This document shows, piece by piece, positions 1 to 6,910 of a stretch of DNA of 64,000 bases. This stretch comes from Enterococcus wangshanyuanii (GTDB taxonomy: Bacteria; Bacillota; Bacilli; Lactobacillales; Enterococcaceae). The stretch covers positions 372,001 through 436,000 of the forward strand of contig NZ_CP021874.1 in the NCBI RefSeq assembly GCF_002197645.1, read 5' to 3'. Both the position numbers and the translations under genes were made by a program. The notes under the pieces were generated by a model. It did not search any database. It saw only the letters and a list, made by a program, of their open reading frames with translations, and was not told where the DNA came from. Position 1 is the stretch's first letter; every line of letters begins with the position of its first letter.

Positions 1-1
1 C

Positions 2-436
2 TTTTACTTATGGAATATAATGATATATTTCATCGGTTTGAATAAAGTTGAAAAAAGATCTTTTAGAGAACAATTATCTGTTGCAACACAAACCTCATAT
101 ATTTTTCAAAATTCACTTGAAGAAAATGCCTTTTTAAGTGATGGAAATAATAATATATATATGAAAATGAAGCAAATTTTAAGTATTGATGATAAGTTAA
201 CTCAAAAAAATGTTAGAGTTTTATCTGGAGGTGAAAGACAAAAAATAAATTTAATGATAGCTTTTGTTAGAGATAAGAAAATAATGATTCTAGATGAACC
301 ATTCTCAGGATTGGATCAACAGTCAACTGAAAACTTACTTGAATATTTAGCCGCTACAAAAAACAATAAAATTTATTTTGTCGTGACTCATGATAATTAT
401 TTTGATCAATTGGCAAATAAAATAATTCAACTTTAG
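2..436 (+). CDS. ABC transporter ATP-binding domain, C-terminal part (5' end outside window)
   Basis: The frame is open from base 2, so the gene begins upstream of the window and only about 144 C-terminal residues are visible. They carry the Q-loop region (IFQNSLEENA), the signature LSGGERQ, Walker B with catalytic Glu (IMILDEP), the D-loop (GLDQQ) and an H-loop His (VVTHD). Walker A lies outside. The FQ-N-S-L-x-E-N pattern after the Q-loop is usual in exporter-type nucleotide-binding domains, so a fused membrane domain upstream is possible but not visible. The next gene, a small membrane protein, follows after about 18 bases and may be co-transcribed. The substrate cannot be told. Confidence 0.85.
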   Translation, partial: FYLWNIMIYFIGLNKVEKRSFREQLSVATQTSYIFQNSLEENAFLSDGNNNIYMKMKQILSIDDKLTQKNVRVLSGGERQKINLMIAFVRDKKIMILDEPFSGLDQQSTENLLEYLAATKNNKIYFVVTHDNYFDQLANKIIQL

Positions 437-454
437 AGATCGAAGGAGGTGGTA

Positions 455-766
455 GTGTTGTTCATGTTAGTTGTTATTGGGCTTTTATTAGTAATCGTTG
501 GTATTCAACTTAGAAGAGGCAAATGGTATGGAATAGTTGCTGGGAATACTTTTAAAGATAAGCCGATTGAAGTTCAAAAAAAAGGTGCAATAGGAGCTTC
601 ATCTATTGCTTTTCTTGTAGGTGGCTTTTTAATAATCGTTTATATTTTAATGTTTTTTGGTATTCAAACGAGATTTTTAATCATTCCAGTAGTTGTAATA
701 GTGATAGTATATTCTATGTTTGCAATATACAAATATCTTAAACACTTCATTAAATATGGGAAATAA
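455..766 (+). CDS. Small membrane protein, DUF3784-like
   Basis: About 103 residues with an N-terminal membrane segment, a short polar stretch (RRGKWYGIVAGN) and two further hydrophobic segments, ending in a Lys-rich tail. The layout resembles DUF3784-type membrane proteins of Firmicutes; function is unknown. The ribosome binding site AAGGAGG (443-449) rules out a GTG at 449; GTG 455 or TTG 458 are the well-spaced starts and ATG 464 is possible. Close spacing behind the ABC ATPase suggests one operon. Confidence 0.6.
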   Translation: MLFMLVVIGLLLVIVGIQLRRGKWYGIVAGNTFKDKPIEVQKKGAIGASSIAFLVGGFLIIVYILMFFGIQTRFLIIPVVVIVIVYSMFAIYKYLKHFIKYGK

Positions 767-876
767 AGAAACTATTTAGTAAGAAAGAGAGTATTAAACA
801 AAGCTACTACTAAAAAGTTGTTTGTTAGCTAATGTTGGTGAAGAAAATTCAAAGAATTAAATCGATTAGTATGATT

Positions 877-910
877 CCTAGAGGAAATCCCCTCTAGGCT
901 TTTGTTTTCT
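877..910 (+). terminator. Rho-independent terminator
   Basis: CCTAGAGG (877-884) pairs with CCTCTAGG (891-898) around a 6-base loop, followed by a T-rich run. It ends the ABC/membrane-protein transcript. Confidence 0.75.
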
Positions 911-1245
911 TGAAAAAGAATGGAGTCAATGCATAAAGAAATCCTTAATTTGAAATTGTAGACGTCACTAAAACCGTAAGTATTTCAATTCAACATTTTA
1001 AATATGATTATATAAATACTCTAGTCGCCCTAGAATAAAGTACCTCTAGTACATTTTTAATTTCACTTTAGTACTTCTTAAAAATATCAATTCGATTCAT
1101 CATTTAGAACTATTTATTTGTAAAATCTTGATCAAACAATTCGATTTTTTTGTATAAACAAGTGATCAATAAAGTAATGAATTTAGATGAAGTAGCAATT
1201 GAAGAACTTTTAGTAACAAACTATATATAATTGGAGGTGAAAGTA
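911..1245. other. Intergenic region with a short coding-like remnant
   Basis: No full gene is seen. At 1162-1230 a 22-codon frame (starting VINKVMNLDEVAIEE) ends in TAA just before the next ribosome binding site. It has no ribosome binding site of its own and looks like the tail of a lost gene; its family was not recognised. The rest is AT-rich without a clear promoter. Confidence 0.35.
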
Positions 1246-2241
1246 TTGGAAAATGAGAAGAAAGAGAATGAATTTTCAGGAATTATTCTGAAAAGAGAGA
1301 AGCAGCAATTTCAGATTGAAATGTATGGACATCGTGATAAATCAAATCAGTTAGCTATTCATATTGATACAAAGTTTGGCACTGCTTCTATGGGAAAAAT
1401 ATTTGTGGCAGTGGCTATAATGAAACTTATTGAGCAAAAGAAACTGTCATTAGAAACAACCTTGAATAATTTTTATGGTACTTCTTTAAAAGAAATCGAC
1501 GGAGATATAACTATATACGAATTATTGACCCATACTTCAGGTATTCAGGACTATTTTGATGAATCGATTGAGGCGGATTACGAGCAACTTTGGCAAAAGA
1601 TACCTAATTACTCTATTCGAAAAAATAGTGATATAATGCCACTGTTTATTGATAAAAAACAAGATAGCAAAAGACGAGGAGAATTTATTTATAATAACGC
1701 AGGATATGTACTTTTAGCAGATATTATTGAAAAAATAACGAATTGTCATTTTGATCAAGTTTTGAAAGACATGGTGTTTGATAAACTTCATATGTCAAAT
1801 ACTGGATATTTTGAATTGGACAATTTACCTGCGAATACAGCAATTGGCTATATAAAAGAACAAGGTGAAAACCCTCGTAGTAATATTTATTCTATTGATT
1901 GTAAAGGAACAGGAGCAGGTGGGTGCTATACAACAGTAATGGACATTTGTAACTTTTGGGATGGACTGTTCTCCTATGAAATCTTATCTGAAAAGAGCAT
2001 TTCAGAGATGATTAAAAAACATGCAGGAAATGAAAAAGAACAATACGGACTTGGAATTTGGTTGGTGAATCCAACAAAAAAACATACGCATATTTATATT
2101 GAAGGTTGCGATCCCGGTGTTTCCTGTATTTCACTGTTCAATCCGTTGGAAAAAGATATATTCACAGTTTTTAGTAATTATGAAGACAATGTTTGGGACC
2201 TTGCTCGAAATTACTTAGCTGATAAAAAGAATAATGTATAG
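1246..2241 (+). CDS. Serine hydrolase of the beta-lactamase / penicillin-binding-protein-like family
   Basis: A 331-residue protein of the class C beta-lactamase-like family (serine hydrolases including esterases, peptidases and PBP-like proteins). Visible motifs are SMGK (SxxK, catalytic Ser48 and Lys51), HTSGI, and YNN (Tyr149-x-Asn151). The usual third motif (HxG/KTG) is not obvious; GCDPG sits in that region. There is no signal peptide, so a cytoplasmic role is likely, unlike true PBPs. The start is TTG 1246, 6 bases after GGAGGTG (1233-1239). Alone between two terminators, so monocistronic. The substrate is unknown; nothing shows beta-lactam resistance. Confidence 0.8.
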   Translation: MENEKKENEFSGIILKREKQQFQIEMYGHRDKSNQLAIHIDTKFGTASMGKIFVAVAIMKLIEQKKLSLETTLNNFYGTSLKEIDGDITIYELLTHTSGIQDYFDESIEADYEQLWQKIPNYSIRKNSDIMPLFIDKKQDSKRRGEFIYNNAGYVLLADIIEKITNCHFDQVLKDMVFDKLHMSNTGYFELDNLPANTAIGYIKEQGENPRSNIYSIDCKGTGAGGCYTTVMDICNFWDGLFSYEILSEKSISEMIKKHAGNEKEQYGLGIWLVNPTKKHTHIYIEGCDPGVSCISLFNPLEKDIFTVFSNYEDNVWDLARNYLADKKNNV

Positions 2242-2305
2242 ATGGCTGAGAAATTGTTTTAATTAGTAATGGTCTTGTAGGTATTTAATTTTATAAAATA
2301 TTGAA

Positions 2306-2348
2306 AAGTTGAGTAATGTTCTAAAGTAGAACTTACTCAGCTTTTTTT
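2306..2348 (+). terminator. Rho-independent terminator
   Basis: AAGTTGAGTAA/GTTCT pairs with AGAAC/TTACTCAGCTT, with one bulged T, followed by seven T. It ends the beta-lactamase-like gene. Confidence 0.85.
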
Positions 2349-2370
2349 AGTATATAATAGGTTTAAATAG

Positions 2371-2466
2371 TCTAACGTTGAGAATCAAGACGAACATGAA
2401 AAAAATCAACTGATTATAAATGAATTACTCCACGAAAAAGAGAGTTATAGTAGCAAAAGTATCTGA
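2371..2466 (+). pseudogene. Coding-like remnant without start
   Basis: A 31-codon open stretch (including QDEHEKNQLIINELLHEKE) lies between stops and has no start codon or ribosome binding site. The charged, coiled-coil-like composition resembles the C-termini of small proteins that travel with LXG/type VII secretion effectors (DUF3958-like), but this is only an inference from composition. It sits just upstream of the first AraC copy; a similar decayed stretch precedes the second copy. Confidence 0.3.
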
Positions 2467-2541
2467 AGTTGATAGGTAATCCCATCAGTAACCATAATAA
2501 ATTTGAGTAACTTTCTGAAAATTAAGAAAGGAGAAAACAAT

Positions 2542-3318
2542 ATGATAAAAAGCATGATGCCTGATATCATTGACTTCATAAAAACAGAAGCACTAGCTAA
2601 AAAAATGACCAGTGAAGAAATCGCCAATCATTTTGGTTATGATAAATATCATTTCAGCAGAAAATTCAAAGAAATAAATGGCTTCAGCATTGCAGAATAT
2701 ATATCAAGTTTGAAAATAGAAAAGGCAGTTACTGCGATCGATCAACCCAAAAAAATGATTGAACTGCAAGATATTTCAGAGTTTGAAAGCAGTAGCAGTT
2801 TTACGAATACATTTAAAAAATTTACAGGAAGTGCGCCTAAAAAATACAAAAACGAAATGACTGAATTATTCTCTGAGGTAAAAAGTTTCGAAAGCAGCAA
2901 TGACTATCATGCAGTGGCATACTATGAAAAGCAAGATACCTCTTATTGTAATGTAACGATCGAAGTACCCGAAAATTTTGAAAAAGGATTGTTTTTTATC
3001 GGATTATTCCGCACACCGATCCCAAATCATAAACCGATATCTGGCGTCGCTACTAAAAGAACTAAATTGAATGTGTTGAAGAACGTGCCAGATGGTGAAT
3101 ATTATTTACTGATTTGCGCTATTGATCGCTCAACCAATATTTTTTCCTACTTTAATTTGCAAAATTGTTTGAGAGGAAGAGTAATGGAAAAATTATCTTT
3201 TCCCGCATGCTCTGGGAAGCATTATACAGTAAAACTAAGACCGCCAATACCGGAAGATCCTCCCATTTTGCTAAGTGTAGCAAAGCTTTTAATATCAAGT
3301 TTGAAAAACACAATCTAG
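2542..3318 (+). CDS. AraC-family regulator with C-terminal ligand-type domain (copy A)
   Basis: 258 residues. The N-terminal ~100 residues are an AraC-type double helix-turn-helix (TSEEIANHFGYDKYHFSRKFKE, then SSSSFTNTFKKFTGSAPKKYK), placed at the N-terminus rather than the usual C-terminus. The remaining ~150 residues form a probable effector-binding domain without an assigned ligand. ATG 2542 is preceded by AAAGGAG at 8 bases; an upstream in-frame ATG (2503) has no ribosome binding site. It is about 93% identical to the protein at 11365-12138 (18 differences in 256 aligned residues). Both are followed by a VOC gene, so the regulator probably controls that partner. Confidence 0.85.
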   Translation: MIKSMMPDIIDFIKTEALAKKMTSEEIANHFGYDKYHFSRKFKEINGFSIAEYISSLKIEKAVTAIDQPKKMIELQDISEFESSSSFTNTFKKFTGSAPKKYKNEMTELFSEVKSFESSNDYHAVAYYEKQDTSYCNVTIEVPENFEKGLFFIGLFRTPIPNHKPISGVATKRTKLNVLKNVPDGEYYLLICAIDRSTNIFSYFNLQNCLRGRVMEKLSFPACSGKHYTVKLRPPIPEDPPILLSVAKLLISSLKNTI

Positions 3319-3354
3319 AACAATATTAATCGTGGATGCCATAGTAAGATATAG

Positions 3355-3401
3355 TTGAGATAGATTTGAAAGTACACTAAACTTTTAGGGTAAAATCTCA
3401 A
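3355..3401 (+). promoter_or_regulatory. Inverted repeat conserved upstream of both AraC-linked VOC genes
   Basis: TTGAGAT (3355-3361) and ATCTCAA (3395-3401) form an inverted repeat followed by an A-rich run and the ribosome binding site of the VOC gene. The same pair occurs at 12175-12223 in the second cassette although the sequence between the arms has diverged. This could be an RNA hairpin or an operator for the adjacent AraC protein. Confidence 0.4.
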
Positions 3402-3424
3402 ATAAAAAATGGAGGTAAGTCGAT

Positions 3425-3793
3425 ATGAAAAGTTTCGTATCTATATTAGAAATTCCAGTACTAGAAGTTTCAAGAGCCATTGATTTTTATCAATCGATTT
3501 TGGGTATTGAAATTGAATACTTAGAATTTCCAGAGTTGAAAATGGGGTTATTCCCAACAGAAGGACAACAGGTTGTAGTTGTATTAATGCAAGGAGAGGA
3601 CTATACACCTTCATCAAATGGTGTGACAAACTATCTTGATGGTGGAGATGATCTTCAGGTTATACTGGATAAAATCGAGAAGAGCGGTGGCACGATCGTG
3701 GTTCCAAAAACGCCTCATGCTGATGAAATTGGTTATTTTGCATTGTTTATTGATACTGAAGGGAACAAACTAGGGTTACATTCGCCGAATTGA
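3425..3793 (+). CDS. VOC-family (glyoxalase/bleomycin-resistance fold) protein (copy A)
   Basis: 122 residues with the beta-alpha-beta-beta-beta VOC fold: N-terminal ISRA/VSRAIDFYQSILG pattern and C-terminal GYFALFIDTEGNKLGLHS. Family members bind a metal or sequester small electrophiles and drugs; the substrate here is unknown. ATG 3425 follows GGAGG at normal spacing. Lies 106 bases behind the AraC gene in the same orientation. It is about 78% identical to the protein at 12247-12615, so it has diverged faster than its regulator. Confidence 0.8.
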   Translation: MKSFVSILEIPVLEVSRAIDFYQSILGIEIEYLEFPELKMGLFPTEGQQVVVVLMQGEDYTPSSNGVTNYLDGGDDLQVILDKIEKSGGTIVVPKTPHADEIGYFALFIDTEGNKLGLHSPN

Positions 3794-4083
3794 TTTAATT
3801 TAGTTGAGATCGAGCAGGTAATAAGATCATAAAAATTGCTCTCTTTTTGAACACTTGAAGGATATAAGTAAACTATCATGTTAATGAAAAAAGATTGCTC
3901 AATGCTAGGCGATGATAGAAAAATAATTTGGCACAGAACAGCACAAGATCAATTAGACATTTTGAGTTCTGTAATTTACTGAATTGGACGATAGATCTAC
4001 TATTTAAGAGAAATGATAGCTAGTCAACGTTGCATCGTTACAAAAAATACCTAGCAAAATGCAAATAATTAAATTCTAGCTAT
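3794..4083. other. Intergenic region with a 32-codon frame
   Basis: A possible small frame at 3884-3982 (starting MKKDCSMLGDDRK) lacks a good ribosome binding site and is probably a remnant. A weak GAGCA/TTGCTC pair followed by CTTTTTG near 3813-3847 may be the terminator of the VOC gene. Nothing else recognised. Confidence 0.3.
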
Positions 4084-4087
4084 TTGA

Positions 4088-4116
4088 TTGACCGCTCGTT
4101 ATAATCATACTATACA
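4088..4116 (+). promoter_or_regulatory. Probable promoter of the RpiR regulator gene
   Basis: TTGACC (4088-4093), 17 bases, TATACA (4111-4116), 23 bases upstream of the regulator's start codon. Confidence 0.55.
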
Positions 4117-4139
4117 GATCTTGAAGGGGAGGGGTGTTC

Positions 4140-4859
4140 ATGGAGTTTCAGCAAAGAGTGATCAATCAAGAGTATCGTTTGACTGATTTAGAAGACGAGC
4201 TTGTAGCCTATATCGCTAAAAATAAAGCGAGTGTTTCCAAAATGAAGATCATAGAGCTTGCCTCTCTTTTTTTCACTGTTCCAAATACGATCACTAGGTT
4301 GTGCCATAAGCTCGGTTACTCTGGGTATTCTGAGTTGAAAAATGAGCTAAAACGAGAAAGTGAACAGCCTTCAGATAACTCATTCAAGCAGAAAGAACTG
4401 TTAGTTAAAAATTTTGAACTCATTGATTTTGAGCGGGAAAAGCTCGTCGTGCAATTATTCAAAGCTGCAAAACGGATCAATTTTTTTGCGATCGGTCAAA
4501 CCGCCTATGCAGCAAAGATCGTCGTTGATAATTTTTATGCAATAGATGATAAGGCGTTTTTTTATACATATGCGAATGAGTTAAGGCACAAAATCCAGCA
4601 TGCAACAGAGGAAGTTTTTTTCTTTATTAGTCTTTCAGGAGAGAAGGAGCAAATATTAGAATTAGCGAAATTGGCGCATGAGCATCAACATAAGGTGGTT
4701 TCTCTGACAGGTTTAAGCAGCAATTCTTTAGCGAGATTAGCGGACATCAGTTTATTTTGTTATTCGCCTGAAGTGATCAGGAATCATTACAATATCACAG
4801 ACAAAACGCCGCTGTTGGTCATTATGAACAGTCTTTTTGAAACCTATATCGATTCGTGA
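4140..4859 (+). CDS. MurR/RpiR-family transcriptional regulator of the mannosylglycerate operon
   Basis: 239 residues: N-terminal RpiR helix-turn-helix (ASVSKMKIIELASLFFTVPN, TITRLCHKLGYSGYSELK) and a C-terminal SIS phosphosugar-binding domain (INFFAIGQTAYAAK, FFFISLSGEKEQ). ATG 4140 is 7 bases after AAGGGGAGG; GTG 4134 is too close. It precedes the PTS-mannosidase-kinase genes in the same direction, so it most likely senses a phosphosugar of that pathway such as phospho-mannosylglycerate. E. coli uses a GntR protein (MngR) for the same pathway, so the regulator family differs here. The ligand is inferred. Confidence 0.85.
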   Translation: MEFQQRVINQEYRLTDLEDELVAYIAKNKASVSKMKIIELASLFFTVPNTITRLCHKLGYSGYSELKNELKRESEQPSDNSFKQKELLVKNFELIDFEREKLVVQLFKAAKRINFFAIGQTAYAAKIVVDNFYAIDDKAFFYTYANELRHKIQHATEEVFFFISLSGEKEQILELAKLAHEHQHKVVSLTGLSSNSLARLADISLFCYSPEVIRNHYNITDKTPLLVIMNSLFETYIDS

Positions 4860-4886
4860 GATCAATGGACGTGTAAAATTACACAT

Positions 4887-4924
4887 AAACCTCTTTCAAA
4901 AGAATGAAAGGGGTTTATTTTTCT
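4887..4924 (+). terminator. Rho-independent terminator
   Basis: AAACCTCTTTC (4887-4897) pairs with GAAAGGGGTTT (4906-4916) with one G-U pair, then a T-rich run. It separates the regulator from the PTS operon, or may attenuate read-through. Confidence 0.7.
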
Positions 4925-4953
4925 TAAAAATCAAAGTTCTGAGCCTAAATAGT

Positions 4954-4966
4954 GCTAAAGTTTAGC
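4954..4966 (+). promoter_or_regulatory. Candidate RpiR operator
   Basis: The palindrome GCTAAA-G-TTTAGC lies immediately upstream of the ribosome binding site of the PTS gene. A closely similar palindrome (ACTAA-GT-TTAGT, 55159-55170) lies at the promoter of the other RpiR gene in the window. Confidence 0.4.
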
Positions 4967-4986
4967 CATAAGGAGGAGGAAAGAAT

Positions 4987-6897
4987 ATGAATCTAGCACA
5001 CGCAACGTCAGAAGCACTTATTTTTTTAGAAGCATCCTTTAAAACACGTGAAGAAGTTTTTGAATTTATGACGCAAAAACTCTATGAACAAGGGAAGGTA
5101 TCAGATTCTAAGCAATTTTTAGCAGCAGTTCAAGCTAGAGAAGCATTGTCGGTGACGGGGTTTGAAAATGGGCTGGCGACTCCACATGGAAAATCTTCAG
5201 CAGTCAAGGAAGCGTCGTTTGCGATACTGAGATTGAAGGAGCCATTAGCAGATTATCCTAGTTTAGATCCTACGAATCAAGTATCGTTGATTTTTATGTT
5301 GGCAATTCCGGAGGCAGAAGCAGGCAGCACTCATTTAGATATTCTTGCAAAACTAGCAGGTCGACTTTCTGATCATGATTATTTAGAACGATTCAAGCAT
5401 GCAGAAACTGCTTCTGAGATGTTGACTTTACTGGATGAATCAGACGAAGTTACAACGGTTTCTCAAGGGGACAAAGGATTGATCTTAGGAATCACAGCTT
5501 GTGCTGCAGGCATCGCACATACTTATATGGCTGCTGAGGCGATCACCAAAGCAGCGAACCGACTTGGCTATCAGGCTAGGGTCGAGAAGCAAGGTGCGAA
5601 AGGAATGGAAGACAGGATCACGGCAAAAGAAGTCAATGAGGCAGTGGGAATTATTTTGGCTCATGACGTGTCTCTTAAAGGAATGGAGCGCTTTGCGAAG
5701 CTTCCTAAAGTCGATACCACAGTGGCAGAGCCGATCAAACATCCTGATGAAGTCGTTCAGCGACTATTGGATAAGGTAGAGAATTATGTACCTAGTGGAG
5801 ATGATGTGGCAGATTTTGACGATACTGATGAACAAGAGAAATCGATCGGTCAGCAGATAAAAGATGCAATTTTAACAGGAATTTCCTATATTATTCCGAT
5901 CATCATTGCAGGCGGAATGATTTCAACGGTTGCAGTGTTGATCACTCAATTATTTGGGTTGCAGGAGATCGCTGCAACTGAAGGCAGTTGGTTATTTTTG
6001 CTAAAAGGGCTCGGCGGCGGATTATTAGGAAGCTTGATGATTCCTGTGTTGGCAGGATATATGGCGTATTCGATTGCGGATAAACCAGGCTTGACCCCAG
6101 GTTTCGCTGGTGGTTTAGCTGCGATGACGATCAATAGTGGATTTCTTGGCGGGATGTTGGCCGGTTTACTTGCTGGTTTCTTGATGAACTGGATGAAGAA
6201 AAATATTCAGGCTAAAGGTGTTTTTTCAGGCTTTGTGACCTTTTGGGTTTATCCGGTGATCGGTTCACTGGTTGTTGGTGTGGTCATGCTTTTTCTGATT
6301 GGCAAACCCGTTGCAGCAATCAATAATGGATTGATCGGCTGGTTAGATACTTTACAAGGAACAAATGCGTTATTGCTGGGCGCTGTATTAGGAGCGATGG
6401 TGTCATTCGATTTGGGTGGACCTGTCAATAAAGCTGCCTATGCATTTTGTATTGCGGCGATGTCAAATGGTAATTTTATTCCTTATTGTACATTTGCTTC
6501 GGTTAAAATGGTTTCTGCATTTTCTTTATCCGCAGCGTGCTTATTGAAGAAAAATTTATTTACTGAACAAGAAAGAGAAATCGGCAATCAAACGTGGTTA
6601 TTAGGCTTAGCAGGAATTACTGAAGGAGCGATCCCATTTGCGATGGGCGATCCGATTCGAGTGATTGGTTCATTTATTGGAGGCTCTATCATCACTGGAG
6701 CGATCGTTGCTTATACGGGACTTGGCTTGAATGTTCCAGGAGCCGGAATTTTCTCGATGTTTTTACTAGAAGGTGACTATAGCGGTGTAATGGGCGCGTT
6801 CATTTGGTTAGGCGCAGCAATTTTAGGTGCGGCGGTTTCTACTATTTTATTGATTGTAACAAGACAACATAAATTGCGAAAACAAGCAAATAGATAA
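4987..6897 (+). CDS. mngA: PTS fructose-family IIABC, predicted mannosylglycerate transporter
   Basis: 636 residues with three PTS domains in one chain: IIA of the fructose type (1-150, phospho-accepting His67 in ATPHGKS), IIB (about 163-265, Cys172 in ITACAAGIAHTY) and a IIC membrane domain (about 285-630, many hydrophobic segments). It imports and phosphorylates its sugar at the membrane. The domain order and the two downstream genes (GH38 mannosidase, glycerate kinase) match MngA for 2-O-alpha-mannosyl-D-glycerate. ATG 4987 follows AAGGAGGAGG. The next gene starts 14 bases after the stop. The substrate is inferred from context; another mannoside is possible. Confidence 0.88.
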   Translation: MNLAHATSEALIFLEASFKTREEVFEFMTQKLYEQGKVSDSKQFLAAVQAREALSVTGFENGLATPHGKSSAVKEASFAILRLKEPLADYPSLDPTNQVSLIFMLAIPEAEAGSTHLDILAKLAGRLSDHDYLERFKHAETASEMLTLLDESDEVTTVSQGDKGLILGITACAAGIAHTYMAAEAITKAANRLGYQARVEKQGAKGMEDRITAKEVNEAVGIILAHDVSLKGMERFAKLPKVDTTVAEPIKHPDEVVQRLLDKVENYVPSGDDVADFDDTDEQEKSIGQQIKDAILTGISYIIPIIIAGGMISTVAVLITQLFGLQEIAATEGSWLFLLKGLGGGLLGSLMIPVLAGYMAYSIADKPGLTPGFAGGLAAMTINSGFLGGMLAGLLAGFLMNWMKKNIQAKGVFSGFVTFWVYPVIGSLVVGVVMLFLIGKPVAAINNGLIGWLDTLQGTNALLLGAVLGAMVSFDLGGPVNKAAYAFCIAAMSNGNFIPYCTFASVKMVSAFSLSAACLLKKNLFTEQEREIGNQTWLLGLAGITEGAIPFAMGDPIRVIGSFIGGSIITGAIVAYTGLGLNVPGAGIFSMFLLEGDYSGVMGAFIWLGAAILGAAVSTILLIVTRQHKLRKQANR

Positions 6898-6910
6898 GGT
6901 GAGAGAATTT

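Noticed and set aside
2445..2627. Minus-strand 60-codon hydrophobic frame over the AraC start (and its copy at 11238-11447)
   Set aside because: Antisense shadow created by the AT-rich AraC N-terminus; present in both copies only because the coding strand is conserved.
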